NCBI GenBank assembly: GCA_009602725.1
Contig: WELB01000040.1
Coordinates: 738,471-802,470, forward strand
DNA length: 64,000 nucleotides
Direction: 5' to 3'
Source of the DNA: Spirogloea muscicola
Taxonomy: Eukaryota > Streptophyta > Zygnematophyceae > Spirogloeales > Spirogloeaceae
Shown in pieces: positions 34,577 through 46,678 of the stretch (its first letter is position 1; every line of letters begins with the position of its first letter). The notes below the pieces were generated by a model. The model was given only the letters and a program-made list of their open reading frames with translations. It did no database searches and was not told the DNA's origin. Position numbers and translations under genes: made by a program.

Positions 34577-37500
34577 ATGTGCCGCAGAGTTGCCTACTTG
34601 GGCGTCAGCGCCGGACCTGGGCAGCCATTCTACAGCCTCGCCGCCGCCGCCGCCGCCGCCGCCGCGCTCCTGCTGCTCGCCGCGCTGCCCGCGCGCTGCG
34701 CCGCTGCGCTGGAGGCAGCCAACGTGACGTACGACCACCGCTCTGTGCTGCTCGGCGGCCGCCGCACGCTCATGATCGCGGCCGGCATTCACTACGCCAG
34801 GAGCACGCCCCAGGCAGGCCCTCCTCTCTGCCAGGCTCCGCTCCTTCTTTGTCTCATGAGGTGTGCACCTCGATCCGCCGGAGTCGCGCGCTCCCTCTGA
34901 TGTCCCCGACGGCTGCCGCAGATGTGGCCGTCGCTGCTGGCCAAGGCCAAGCGCGGCGGCTGCAACACCGTCCAGACGCTCATGTTCTGGAACGCGCACG
35001 AGCCCGTGAGGGGACGCGTGAGTGCCGCGGCAGCTCTGTCAACCACGGCGGGGCCACTTCCTTCAATTGCTTCCGCAGCATTGCCATGCTGTGTCAGAGC
35101 TACCTGCAGACGTAGAAAGATGCACATTACCGAAGATAGCTAATACAGCAAGAAGACCGAGTTGATAGTTCCTCAATGTGGCCAACTTCAAGGGTTTCAT
35201 ACCGATTGCTTCGCTTACCATGACTGTCGTGGCTCCTCAGTATCACTGGTCTGGGAGATTCAACATGACGCGCTTCCTGAGGGCCGCGGCCAACGAGGGC
35301 CTCCATGTCGTTCTCAGGATTGGCCCCTACAGCTGTGCCGAATGGACATACGGGTCTGGTCTCGCTCGCATGTCAGCTCATTGTACGCTCATTGTACGCT
35401 CATTGTCAGCTCATTGCCTTAGCTCTTCACTTGGCGCGAACGGTCAGGTCGTGAGATGGATGGATGACTGTCGAGCTGTTTGGTTTGCAACACACTGTGA
35501 CACTAAATTAAGAGTCCGGCTGACGCTCTGTCTGCTTACAACACGTGCATGCGGTTACTCACTCTGGCTAGCATGCCTCGCTGCAGCGGCCTGCCGCTGT
35601 GGCTCAAGGACATTCCGGGCATGCACTTCCGCACAGACAATGAGCCCTTCAAGGTGCTGGAGGCAGCTCATTTCGTGCAACGTCATGTAGCAAACGAAAT
35701 GATTCCGTGCTCCCATGAACTTGAATTTCTGACCGAGTGACGTTGCTCTTGTGGCACTTTCCTGAGACAGCTGGAGATGCAGAAGTGGATGCAGTACGTC
35801 ATTGACAAGCTCAAGAGAGAGCGGCTGTTGGCCTGGCAGGGCGGCCCCGTCATCCTTGCTCAGGTTCAGTGCAAGTGCTGATCGCAGTCAGGGTGACTGC
35901 TGTTGATCATCGACGTTTGTCCAAGTCACTTGTGGAACAGGCTCATGCCGTAGGCTTTACAATGCTTTTGCAGGTGGAAAATGAATATGGCAACATGTAT
36001 TACGGGTATGGTGATGCGGGCCGGAGGTATGCCAAGTGGGCGGGAGAAATGGCCCTCACCCTCGGCGCTGACATCCCTTGGATAATGTGCTCTCAGCCTG
36101 ATGCACCATCGGAGGTGGTGAGCAGTCAACGAGTATAAAGAAAATGTGCTCAGTCCCAGCTAGAAAACTTCCAAAACATGCTACTCCGCAAGCCGGTACA
36201 TTCGACCTTCAGCCAATTGGCAGCTCAAGAAACTGTGGGCTACCCCACTCTCACCTTTGTCGTTCTCATTTGCTTGCCAGATCAACACTTGTAATAATTG
36301 GTACTGCGATGGTTTCCGCCCCAACAGCTGGTCAAAGCCGCAGCTGTACACAGAGGCCTGGAATGGGTGGTGAGCTACAGTGATTGGTGCTTTCAATTTT
36401 CCCGTCGATGCAAAGGGCACAGCCTTCTGGTTGTCGAGGAGGACTTCATATCTTACCACGCTTGCTGGCAGGTACCGCTACTGGGGCTGGCCCCATACGT
36501 CGAGGCCCGCCGCGGACGTCTCCTTCCAGGCGGCGCGCTTCTTTGCTGCCGGCGGCACCTACCTTAACTACTACATGGTTCATTCACCCCTTACCTTCAA
36601 AGAAAATTTGCTGCAAAGTGTTGCAGATTAGCCAACTCATCTTCCATCCAGCTCCTCTTTGTGCTACCCGTGGCTTGAATACTGTCCGATGTCAATAGAG
36701 AGAATGCAGGTCCTGCCCTGCTCTACTTAATCCCTCGGCAACATCAGTTATGACAGTTCGGTTTCCCACATTCATTGGTGCAGTACCATGGAGGGACGAC
36801 ATTTGAGCGGTTTGCTGGCGGCCCGTTCATTACGACCTCCTACGACTTTGATGCACCGCTTGACGAATATGGTCAGTCCAGCTCAAGCCTTTGCTTCTTC
36901 TGAGTCTGGCACATATAGAGAACTTTGCAGGCCGCCTGATTTTCTGCGTGCCTCTACAACTTCCAAGATGAGATCTCAATTCTTGTCCTGCTCAGGGATG
37001 GAGAGAGAGCCCAAGTACTCCCACATGGCGGCGACGCACGAGGCCATCTACAATTGCCGGGAGGCCCTGCTTGCAGTCGAGGAGCCGTGGTATGAAGTAC
37101 TTGGGCCAGAGCAAGAGGTGACGGCAGTCAACTCTGCAAGCCTCAGGCACATTCATCACAAGCTCTGCATGGCGGTCCTAATATGTACACCTCTTCTGAT
37201 CAGGCACATGTCTACTGGGACTACCAAGCAGCGGGCACGGGGCGCCAGATAGGAGCCCCAGGAAAACCTTGCGCGGCATTTCTGTCCAACAAGGGCATGC
37301 AGCCGGCCAATGTTACCTTTGACGGAGAGGAGTATGAGCTCCCAGCGTGGTCTGTGAGCGTCCTTCCCGACTGCAGGAAGGTCTCCTTTAACACAGCCAA
37401 GGTGCTCTTTCAGTCCTCCTCATGCTTGCATATTCTAAGCTCTCAGGGAGTATTTGCCTACACCTGAAAGAGCATATTGAGACACTGCGGCGTAAGAGGA

Positions 37501-40182
37501 TCTTGCGACTTGCTGTAAATAAAAATTTCTGGGCCATTGTGGTAGCCCTGATGGCGCAGTTTCATGTAGTACTCTCATGTGCGATGTCAGCAGGTGTTCG
37601 GACAGACAACAACTATGGAGCCATTTGCTGTTGTCCCACTCGCAACTGTGGCTGCCGAAGACCGGAGGGTCCTGCTCACCTGCACGGACTGCAATTTGTC
37701 AATGCACTACACTGCCTCTAAGGAGGCTGTGGCACAGGAGCAAAGTCTCTCCTTTGATTGGTCGTGGCGCAGCGAGCCGCTGGGCGTGTGGGGCAAGGCC
37801 GTAGAACAGCAGAGGCTGCTGGAGCAGTTGCACTTGACGCGTGACACCACAGACTACCTTTGGTACACAACAGAGTGAGTAGCCAACTTGGCAGTGTGTG
37901 TTGCACTTGAGTGCAGGCTTCCTCCTGACAAAGGAAGGTACTTTGCACATGCACCCATGTCCACATAGACAACGTGAGCCCAAGCTACATTCAGCTACCT
38001 TCTGTGCAGACTTGAAGGCGTGACTGTGGAGGAAGGTGGTGGTGACTGCCTCCTTACTGTGGACGGGCTGTCAGCAGCTAATGCCATGCACCTCTTCGTC
38101 AATGGGCGGCTGGCAGGTCTGTGCCTCTGTGCAGATTATATACTACCATTCAGGAGCTTCTAAGTCTGATTCATGCTGCACCCTCATCCTCGGGATAACA
38201 AGCTGCAGCAGGTTCATGCCTTTGCATAATTGGAATAGGGATTTTGACTGCAGTCTGTCACAGTCATGCTTGAAGAGCTGATTGACGGAGGGTCATGCAG
38301 GCAGCGCGGTGGGCAGTGCCAGGCGGTCGTTCTTAATTAGATTGGAGAATGGAACCAACAGGATTGCAATCCTCTCCATGACCGTCGGCATCTGGGTGAG
38401 TATGGTCATCTTTCCCTTCGCCTAAAGCTGTGGTCAAAGCTGGGTTTGAAGCTGCGTGCACCATTATCAGCTCGTAGGCATCTCGCCATGGACTTAGGCT
38501 TCTCCAGCTAGTCAGACCCACCTACTGGTAAACATACAGAACTACGGGGCCAAATTTGACGAGCTGGAGGCTGGCGTGCGGGGCAAAGTCGGGGTGGTCG
38601 GGCTCCCCTTGGGTCCCATCGACTTGACAGCAAGCCTGTGGCGGCACCAGGTGCAGCCAGAGGCACGACTGATGCATGTGTTTGCGTGTCCTGTTGCCAC
38701 GCAGAGGACATATCTGAAGCTCCTGGAATTATCCAGGTCATATGCGTCCCTCCCAAGCCGTGGCAATGGCTGCACCTCTCACTGCATCTCAAACTTGCTC
38801 CTGCTGCAGGTTGGCCTCCTTGGCGAGAAGGACCGCCTGTACAGCACCAAAGAAGGCGCAAATGTGACGTGGTCCAAAAATGCATCAGAGGCCAGCAATC
38901 GTCCACTCACGTGGCTGCGAGTAAGCGGTCCTAATGACCAGACTTGTGCAGGATGCTTGTATGGAGCTGATGAATGTACTGTTCTGTATACTATCAGTGC
39001 TATGGACTGCAGTGGACATTTAATGCAAGTCGCGCATAGACAACTAAGGGTGTCAACTTCCACATTGCAGGCACGCTTTGATGAGCCAGTGGGCGACCAC
39101 TCGCTCATGCTGGACCTTGGCAGCATGGGCAAGGGCTTTGCATGGATAAATGGTCACGGACTCGGCCGGTATTGGCCGAGCATCATAGCAGAGTCCACGG
39201 ACTGCCCGGAGACGTGCGACTACCGGGGCCCCTATGATTTCAACAAGTGCAAGTGGGGCTGCGGCGAGCCTACACAGCGCTGGTGAGGCTCTTTTTCAAT
39301 GAAATGTCCTCAGACGACTATTCAGAAACAAAATAAGCAGCTCCTCGCTTGGCAGTAAGTCAGTGGAAGTCCACATACAGGTGTGAGAGTGAGAGAGTAG
39401 GTTTCGGGCATGCAAATTTGGTCTTGGCGTGATGTTCAGGGCTTGGCTTATTGCCGCTACTTACAATGCTGGTGCGCCTACTAGGTACCATGTGCCGCGG
39501 GAGTGGCTGCGGCGTTCTGGCAACGTGCTCGTGCTCTTTGAGGAGATGGGTGGAGATCCAACGCTTATTTCTCTGGCAGTGAGGGCTCCAGGAACTGTGT
39601 CCATCCCACTTGACAACGCCCTTTTATGCCGGCCTGAAGAGGCTGTGGAGCCTCTCCAAGATGAGATCCCAATCTTGCACTGTGGGGATGGGCAGCACCT
39701 CAAGGACGTGCAAATTACCAGTACTGAGGCCACGCCACTTGAGGAGGGGCCCAGAGCCAAGCTGATTGGCAAGTGTGTGGCAGCCTTTCTTGCGCTACTG
39801 AAGAGCGTGAGCTTCCTACCGGCCCCTTGTCTTTGATTGCGCTGTGATGTTTAGTGGGCTAGCGCCCACAAGTGTTGATGAAGGTGGACAACTTTCTCAT
39901 TCTCGGCACTTGACGTGGTATTGGTGACGCTGGCAGGCTTGCGAGGGCCGGCAAGCATGCAAGCTGGTGGCAAAGGAGATTGCACTGCCCCAAGCTTGCC
40001 CCTGCGTCATCTTGCCAGGGCTGGCAGCCACAGCTGCCTGCCACTTTGCAACGGCGTGGCTGGGTGCACAGCCGCCGCTTGATAGCGTCCATGGAGGCCC
40101 GCTGGCAGACTATTGGGCAGAGAGGGGCGCCCTCTGGCAGCGGCCGCGGAGCATGCCGCCGCTCGTGCTTCCATCTCCCTGA
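34577..40182 (+). CDS. Beta-galactosidase, glycoside hydrolase family 35, with lectin-like C-terminus
   Basis: Nineteen exons keep one frame and give about 945 residues: 34577-34813, 34922-35017, 35241-35353, 35587-35653, 35771-35863, 35974-36117, 36281-36369, 36472-36577, 36784-36871, 36996-37117, 37204-37401, 37594-37874, 38010-38116, 38301-38395, 38540-38650, 38810-38920, 39071-39282, 39485-39806 and 39937-40182. The product is a secreted plant-type GH35 enzyme acting on cell-wall galactosides. A hydrophobic Ala/Leu signal segment covers residues about 17-38. The catalytic acid/base is the Glu before NEYG in [15 protein letters not shown], and the nucleophile is Glu in LYTEAWNGW. Other signatures are [52 protein letters not shown] and [20 protein letters not shown]. 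The Cys-rich end ([28 protein letters not shown]) resembles a SUEL galactose-binding lectin domain. Intron 1 is GC-AG. Confidence 0.93.
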
Positions 40183-40242
40183 GAGCGCCATCATCCATTG
40201 GCTGCCGCCCTGACGACTTATGACGTCCAATTGCATCACACA

Positions 40243-42403
40243 TCACACAGCGGCGCAGGTCCGAGACTTTGCTGCAGAGCTGGCACAGTGCTCCAGCAGG
40301 GGGGACACTGCCAAAGCCTCGCAGCCAACAGGCGGGGCGGCGGCATGCGCGGGCGCCCCTCGTGGTCGGTACATGTGCGAGATGTAGTCGCAAAGCTCCA
40401 GGTCCCGACGGTCAGCCCAGCCGCCGTATCCGAGAAACATCGTGCGCTTCAACTTGGGAATCCACCGTGTGACTAAACCCCCGGCAACGTCAAGCCACAG
40501 CGCGCGGTCTTCGTCAGCGACGTCGGGGGCAGGGACGTCTTCGCCAGCAGTGCAGTTGCGGCGCACGTTGCCGTGCGAGTTACCATGGAGGCCGCACGCA
40601 CCAATGTGGACTGCGCTCGTACGAGTTGCCCGCATGCTCAACGCTCCCAGCGGCTCCATGAGCATGGCCCACACAGTGACGTCCCAATTTGCATCATCAA
40701 AGCGACAATAGTCATCAGAGCGCACGGCAAGCGCCTCCCACATTGTGCGGTTGAAGGCGTAGCCCATGAAGCCCATCTTCTCGGCCACCGCACCACGACG
40801 CTCGTCAAACTCGCCATCAAACCCTGGTCGCGACGGCGCAAGGTTGACCGCCCAGCATTCAGGGCAGTGCGCTGCTTTCATCGCCACCAGTGCCTGCACC
40901 GTGCGGTATGCATTGGGGAAGACGTAGTGATCCTCCTCAACGAACAGAATGTGGCCAGCAAATTCGCGTGTCTCTGCAGCCGCCCCAGCCATCGCCCGTG
41001 ACCCCTAGATTCAGCATGCTGGCTCGTAAGCTGTTTAGCCTAGATTTGAGTAGAGGCATGGAAACGATAGTGGAAGGCGAGCCTGAGAGAGTTTCTCATA
41101 GCAAGAGAGCAGAAGAAGCAACTGCATTAAGCTCGGGCTTGGCAACAGGGTTTTCAATCATCTTAAATTTCAGATAGGGTCTGGAGCCGAACCTGGGAGG
41201 CACTCCCAAACAGTGTTCATGAGCCACCACCAGTGGTGCTTGAGCGCAAGAGCATGAATCTTGCGGAACTCGTTGTACGAGTCGGCGTTGCCCGTGCAAT
41301 TGGGCCGACGCTCCTTGTCCATCCAGGTGCGGCAGTCGGCGGGCGTAGCGGCAGGGAACTGGCCAGGAAAGAGGTGCGGCGAGAGCTCGGCATAGATCTG
41401 CTTCACCTGACAGAACCGGATGCCTCGCGCTATCGCGTCCATCTCATCGTACTGCCCGTCGTGGCTGATGACAAGGAGCGTCTCATTGATGCCGTCGACG
41501 CGAGAGAGCGCGTTCACAGTGAGGCGGAGGTATTGGGGGCGGTTGTGAACGTACAGCACGATCACGATGCGGTCTTCCGCCAGCACTGGGAACAGGTCCT
41601 GCGCCGCCCATGCGGCAGCCAGGAGCGTCGAGAAAGCCTGAGCATGCATGGCGTATAGCAAGGTGGACAACTGTCTGCCGGCTTGAGACGGGCAGCGCAG
41701 ACTGCCGCCGCCACTGGAGAGCGGAGATATGTCACAGTCTGGGCTTCCCAGGTCTGGTATTACTATCAGATTAGCAGTAAGGTCAAATGATAAGGTGCTA
41801 ATGGACCTGGTTGGCTGGTGGGCGGCGTTTAAATTGGGCAAGCTGGTCCGCGCGCTCGCTGGTCGGCGGTATGGCGTAGTCGCCCCAGGCCCAGGGCGCG
41901 GCAGGACGCCAGCGCCGGCGGCCACCGCCCCGCGGCAGCTCGCCGGCGCGCAGGTCCTCGGGGCGCACCAGGCGGCCCTGGTGCAGGATGAAGCCGTCGT
42001 CGGCCCAGTGCCGGGGCCCGTAGTGCTCGGCGGCGGGCTCGGGCGGCGCCGCAGCGAGGCTGGCGCTGGGCTGCTCGCCGCTCGCGGCGGCTGCGGCGGC
42101 AGCGGCGGCGGGCCCACCTGCACCGCCACGACGAGCTGCGGCGGCCTCAGCACGAGAGGCAGCTGAGGCTCAGGGTTTTGGGTCTAGAGATTTGGGTTCG
42201 AGGCGGCTGGCCGCAGCGGCTGGCCTCGAACCCACGTCGCATGGCGGAGCTTGCGCGGCGCAGGTCGTCGCCGGGGGCCTGGCGGGACGGCGGCGGGAGG
42301 AGGAGGCCGAGGAGGAGCGGGGAGGAGGGAGGGAGGAGGGAGGAGGGGAGGGCCCGCCTGCTGCGCTGAGGAGGAGCAGGGGGAGGAGGAGGGCGGCGGC
42401 GGC
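40243..42403 (-). CDS. MGAT2: MGAT2 / N-acetylglucosaminyltransferase II (GT16), 5' end in assembly gap
   Basis: Minus-strand exons are 40973-40243 (stop), 41637-41193, and about 42130-41807; the first exon with the membrane anchor runs into the N gap. GnT-II is a Golgi type II enzyme adding beta-1,2-GlcNAc to the alpha-1,6 mannose arm of N-glycans. Signatures are VIVLYVHNRPQYLRLTVNAL, INETLLVISHDGQYDEMDAI, FCQVKQIYAELSPHLFPGQF, ALKHHWWWLMNTVWE, GHILFVEEDHYVFPNAYR (EED metal motif) and CPECWAVNLAPS. Joining 41193 to 40973 gives VWECLPETREFAG, the same spacing as the human VWERVKILRDYAG. Near the gap the minus strand reads ALLLPLLLLSAA, a plausible signal anchor. The upstream exon frame is ADDGFILHQGRLVRPEDLR, joined through AQFKRRPPANQ at 41807. 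The stop codon is 60 bases from that of the convergent beta-galactosidase gene. Confidence 0.9.
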
Positions 42404-42948
42404 NNNNNNNNNNNNNNNNNNNNNNNNNNNNNNNNNNNNNNNNNNNNNNNNNNNNNNNNNNNNNNNNNNNNNNNNNNNNNNNNNNNNNNNNNNNNNNNNN
42501 NNNNNNNNNNNNNNNNNNNNNNNNNNNNNNNNNNNNNNNNNNNNNNNNNNNNNNNNNNNNNNNNNNNNNNNNNNNNNNNNNNNNNNNNNNNNNNNNNNNN
42601 NNNNNNNNNNNNNNNNNNNNNNNNNNNNNNNNNNNNNNNNNNNNNNNNNNNNNNNNNNNNNNNNNNNNNNNNNNNNNNNNNNNNNNNNNNNNNNNNNNNN
42701 NNNNNNNNNNNNNNNNNNNNNNNNNNNNNNNNNNNNNNNNNNNNNNNNNNNNNNNNNNNNNNNNNNNNNNNNNNNNNNNNNNNNNNNNNNNNNNNNNNNN
42801 NNNNNNNNNNNNNNNNNNNNNNNNNNNNNNNNNNNNNNNNNNNNNNNNNNNNNNNNNNNNNNNNNNNNNNNNNNNNNNNNNNNNNNNNNNNNNNNNNNNN
42901 NNNNNNNNNNNNNNNNNNNNNNNNNNNNNNNNNNNNNNNNNNNNNNNN
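42404..42948. other. Assembly gap of 545 N in shared upstream region of MGAT2 and pectin acetylesterase
   Basis: The gap is flanked by GGA/GGC-rich sequence on the left and a GCC run on the right, so it probably hides a GC-rich divergent promoter plus the start codon of MGAT2. Confidence 0.9.
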
Positions 42949-42991
42949 CCGCTGCCGCCGCCGCCGCCGTAGGGACTGCCGGCGGGCACCG

Positions 42992-45900
42992 ATGCCGCTG
43001 CGCGTCCAGGCGCTGGTGGCGGCGGCGCTCGTCGCGCTCGCCCTCGCGCTCCTTACCTTCCGCACCGCCGTCAGCGACGGCGGCGGCGGCGGCGTCATCG
43101 AGGGCGACGGCGGCGGGGGGTCTCCGGAGCTCTCCGTCAACACGTCGCTGCAGCTCGTGCGCCTGGAGCTCGCCGCCCAGGCCGGCGCAGGCAAGCGCCG
43201 CAGTGGCTACGACGCCGCCGCCGCCGCCTTCGGCAGCGGCAGCGGCGGCGACGGCGTCGGCGGCGGCGGCGGCGGTGGCAGATTTGCTGATCTGGTCACC
43301 CCGCCCTGCCAGTGTGCCTTGACGGGACGCCGCCGGCTATCTACGTCCGCGAGGGCTCCGGCACCGGCGCCAGCCGCTGGAACATCCACTTTGAGGTGCT
43401 GGTTCAAGCGGCAGCTCATGCAAGATTGGCCGCTGGCTCTGGCTTTTCGCGGCTGCTCGGTCGCGCATCCTGCCATAGCCCCGGCGGGCCCTGCTTCGCA
43501 TCAGCAGACGACCTGGTTCGAGGATTTAGGTTCGGGGTTTAGGGTTTAGGGCCTACTTTTATTGACCCGAAGAGGTTGTATTGATCATCAGAACACGGTA
43601 GCAGGCAACAGTAAGTCCATGATGAATCGCAGGGAGGCGTTGGACAACTGCAAGCGATTGCCTGAATCGTTCTGCTGTCACAAATTCTGGAAGGTGCCCT
43701 GGTGACCTTGAAACACGGTGACAGGTTTAGGGTTTAGGATTTAATGGTTTTTTAGGATTTGGTCGAAGGATCTGAGGAGGTTGCTGCAGGCGTCGCCATG
43801 AAGAGCTTGCCAGGGCTCTGCCGTGTGCAGGGTGGCGGTTGGTGCAACGATGAGAGCGAGTGCTTGGCGAGGAGCTACACGAGCCTTGGATCCACAGCCA
43901 ACATTGCAAATGACTTGGAGCTCGGGGGCTTCTTCAGCAGCGATCCAGAGCAGAATCCGGGTACGTGGGCGACTTTGCTGATCATTCTTGTCCTTGACAA
44001 GTGTGCAAGTTCTGACAGAATGATGAAACTACCTAGGGACCACAAGTAACCGACTCTATCCAGGAGTTTTGACACAATATCGGAGCGGAGCGTTGCCTTG
44101 TCAGTGCAACTTCTTGATCATTATTCTGCCTAAATTGGATACGCGTGCAGATTTCTACAGCTGGAACGTAGCGTACATGAAGTACTGCGATGGGGCATCC
44201 TTCTCCGGTGATGTTGAGGAGCCCGTGAACGTCATGGTATGATTGGTCTGCCTTAGTAAGGGCTTAACAAGGGCCAAACACCTTTTAGCATAGTATCTGA
44301 GCAACGATGAGATCAGAAGTTCTCAAAGTCCACCTGCCACTACTCGACCAGCCGGGGCCCAGATTGATGGGAATTGCTTAACTGAAGCCAATATGGGAAG
44401 TGCTGCTGAGCCATCCAACAGAGTTGGTGTACCCTTTCGGATGCAGACATGCCAAGTGACCGGCTTTGCCCTTGGGTGGCCTGTAGGGGCGCAAGCTTTA
44501 CTTTCGTGGCAAGAGGATACTAGATGCCGTGATTGATGAGCTCCACCAGAAGCGAGGTCTGGCAGATGCCAACCAAGTAAGTATTCTGTCTGTAAGGTGG
44601 TCAGCTTGACTGCCCATCAGGCATTTGCATAAGCGACGTCTGGCCAGCTTGCTTCTTGGGGTCCTCCATATGGGACAATGTTATTCATGCAGGTTATCAT
44701 CAGCGGCTGTTCTGCCGGAGGCTTGGCAGCATACATGCACTGTGACTACTTACGGGCCAGATTGCCGGCCAGTGCCACTGTCAAGTGCCTTCCAGACTCG
44801 GGTGTCTTTCTGGACATGTGAGTCTGGCACTTCAGGCTCACCACTGGAGCAGTTTAATACATGTCATGTCAGTGTCACGAGCTGTGGTGCCACGCCTCTA
44901 TCGGCACCTTCACGCAAGGACAATGTTGCCAGACATTGTCATTACACCCCAACTAACAGTATGCAGGAAGACTTGTCTTCATGAATAAAGACAATAGGCC
45001 GTACATGGCACAGTTTGGCTTGTCTTGCCGTATCAAGTAATCGACTTTATGTACCAAGTCAGTGCAGATCAGGGTTCTGTTTATGTGGTTAGATTGAGGA
45101 TCTAAATGTTTTTCAAATGCCTTGTTCACATGTCTTCTTGCAGTAAGGATGTCGCAGGGCGATATCATATACGAGAGAAGTACAAATATGTGTACTATAT
45201 GCAGGTACAATGCCACCTGGAGCGTGACACATTTGTTTTCTTTGGGTGCTTTACATGAGTGATGCCTAAATATGTCCAATCAATGTCACATTGCGGCAAT
45301 GCTTTATATGCAGGCTGGGGCACTCGACGAATGTTGACATTTCCTTGACATCATACAGGGTGCTAATGCTGGAGCCAATGAAGCTTGCTTGGCAGACAAG
45401 GCAGCAGAGGACCAATACCAGGTTGTTCACCATGAGCTTGTCATGTTCCTCATGCCGCAAATATGATTATGCAGTATCTGGATGGAAATACGTTAGTGGG
45501 AGTCCTGAGTATGGCCACCCCTCAGCCGGGCTGCTCGTGCATGGTTGACCAGATGGCAATCAAGCTAGAGCAACTCATGGTGCGGCTGTGCTCGGAGGAC
45601 ATTCAGTCGATATATGATAGCCAATTTAAAAGTCTCAAGATAAGTGTTTGTGCTGGATTGCTTCTATACTTGCAGTGCTTCTTTGCACAGTACACCCTGC
45701 CTTACATCAAGACGCCCACATTTGTGCTCAACAGCAACTACGACTCCTGGAGTGTAAGACACGCTTCCTCCAACTGCAATTACCCTCTTTCTTTGTGTGC
45801 TTAAGTTGAATCAGATCTGCCTAAACTTTACTACGGCCGTTTGCTTGTCGAGACTGCTGACACTGTGGCCTTGGATCTGCAGCTTGTACACATACTAGCG

Positions 45901-46678
45901 CCAGCTTCTGCTGATCCAGACGGCAGTCGACTCCGGGCTTGCCTCAGTCACCTGGACTCGTGCACAGAACAGCAACTGAATCGCCTGCAGGGTAATTCAC
46001 AGTGATAAAGGGCATTGGGGCTTTCCTTGGTGCAAGATATGGCATGCAGCTTTCACAATGTCAAGTGCGCCTGTTTATCAAGACGAAGTTGCCTTAGATG
46101 CATGTCTTTCTGCTTGTTGTCATAATCTGCATATCACAGATTTGATCTGATTATGAGGTGTTAATATGTAAGCTGCATTGCATAAGTTTGATCTGATGCA
46201 TGCCTGAAGCTGCTGACTGGAGCAGGTTTTCGGTCTTCGATGCTGGATGCCATTGCACCAGTGACCGGGCCTCATCATCATGGTGCTTTTGCATTTTCCT
46301 GTATCGAGCATTGCACGCTGTACAACGACGAGTGGTGGAGTCGGCTGCGTGTCAGCAATGTGGTGAGCATGGCTAGGATTGTCTCTTCTGTCAAGCCTTC
46401 AACTCTTGCAGGACTTTGTGAAAGCAGGTCATTTGAAAATGCAAGAAGCTGCTGTGAAGTCTGCCAGACACTTGGAGTACCCACTGTAGCTAATAATCAC
46501 ATTTGCTTCTTCATTGTGGTAGTCACTGCGTGATGCCTTTGGTGACTGGTTCTTTGAGCGGGGAGGCACAAACGTCAAGGAAGATTGTCCACTACCCTGC
46601 AACAACTGTGGAGAAAGCGATGATTCAATGACACGTAGCGTGCCTGTAAAGCTTATGAGATTGAGCTCAAAAATCTGA
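42992..46678 (+). CDS. Pectin acetylesterase (CE13/NOTUM family)
   Basis: Twelve exons give about 438 residues: 42992-43190, 43313-43395, 43831-43960, 44151-44236, 44487-44576, 44693-44817, 45144-45204, 45359-45421, 45676-45753, 45883-45991, 46226-46362 and 46523-46678. The enzyme removes acetyl groups from cell-wall pectin. Residues about 5-26 ([17 protein letters not shown]) form a signal peptide or anchor. Family signatures are [69 protein letters not shown], the nucleophile elbow [28 protein letters not shown] (catalytic Asp) and [18 protein letters not shown] (catalytic His). Exon 1 ends at a GC donor; that choice creates GAVCLDG exactly as in the family, whereas continuing the frame gives unrelated sequence. 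The C-terminus has paired cysteines (CPLPCNNC). It diverges from MGAT2 across the N gap. Confidence 0.93.
43520..43765 (+). repeat. Telomere-like TTTAGGG tracts in pectin acetylesterase intron 2
   Basis: Two clusters are visible: aggtttaggg-type sequence at about 43525-43550 (gtttagggtttagggcc) and at about 43724-43765 (gtttagggtttaggattt then tttttaggattt). Both lie in the intron between exons ending 43395 and starting 43831. Confidence 0.65.

Noticed and set aside
40573-41001. Plus-strand open frames over MGAT2
   Set aside because: Antisense shadow of the well-supported GT16 domain exon.
43275-43312. 38-base GT-AG intron in pectin acetylesterase
   Set aside because: Below workable intron size, and the GC-AG alternative at 43191 reproduces the conserved GAVCLDG exactly.
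42192-43549. Long open frames spanning the 545-N gap on both strands
   Set aside because: They are long only because N codons contain no stops; the flanks translate to low-complexity Gly/Arg/Pro and disagree with the supported MGAT2 and pectin acetylesterase exons.
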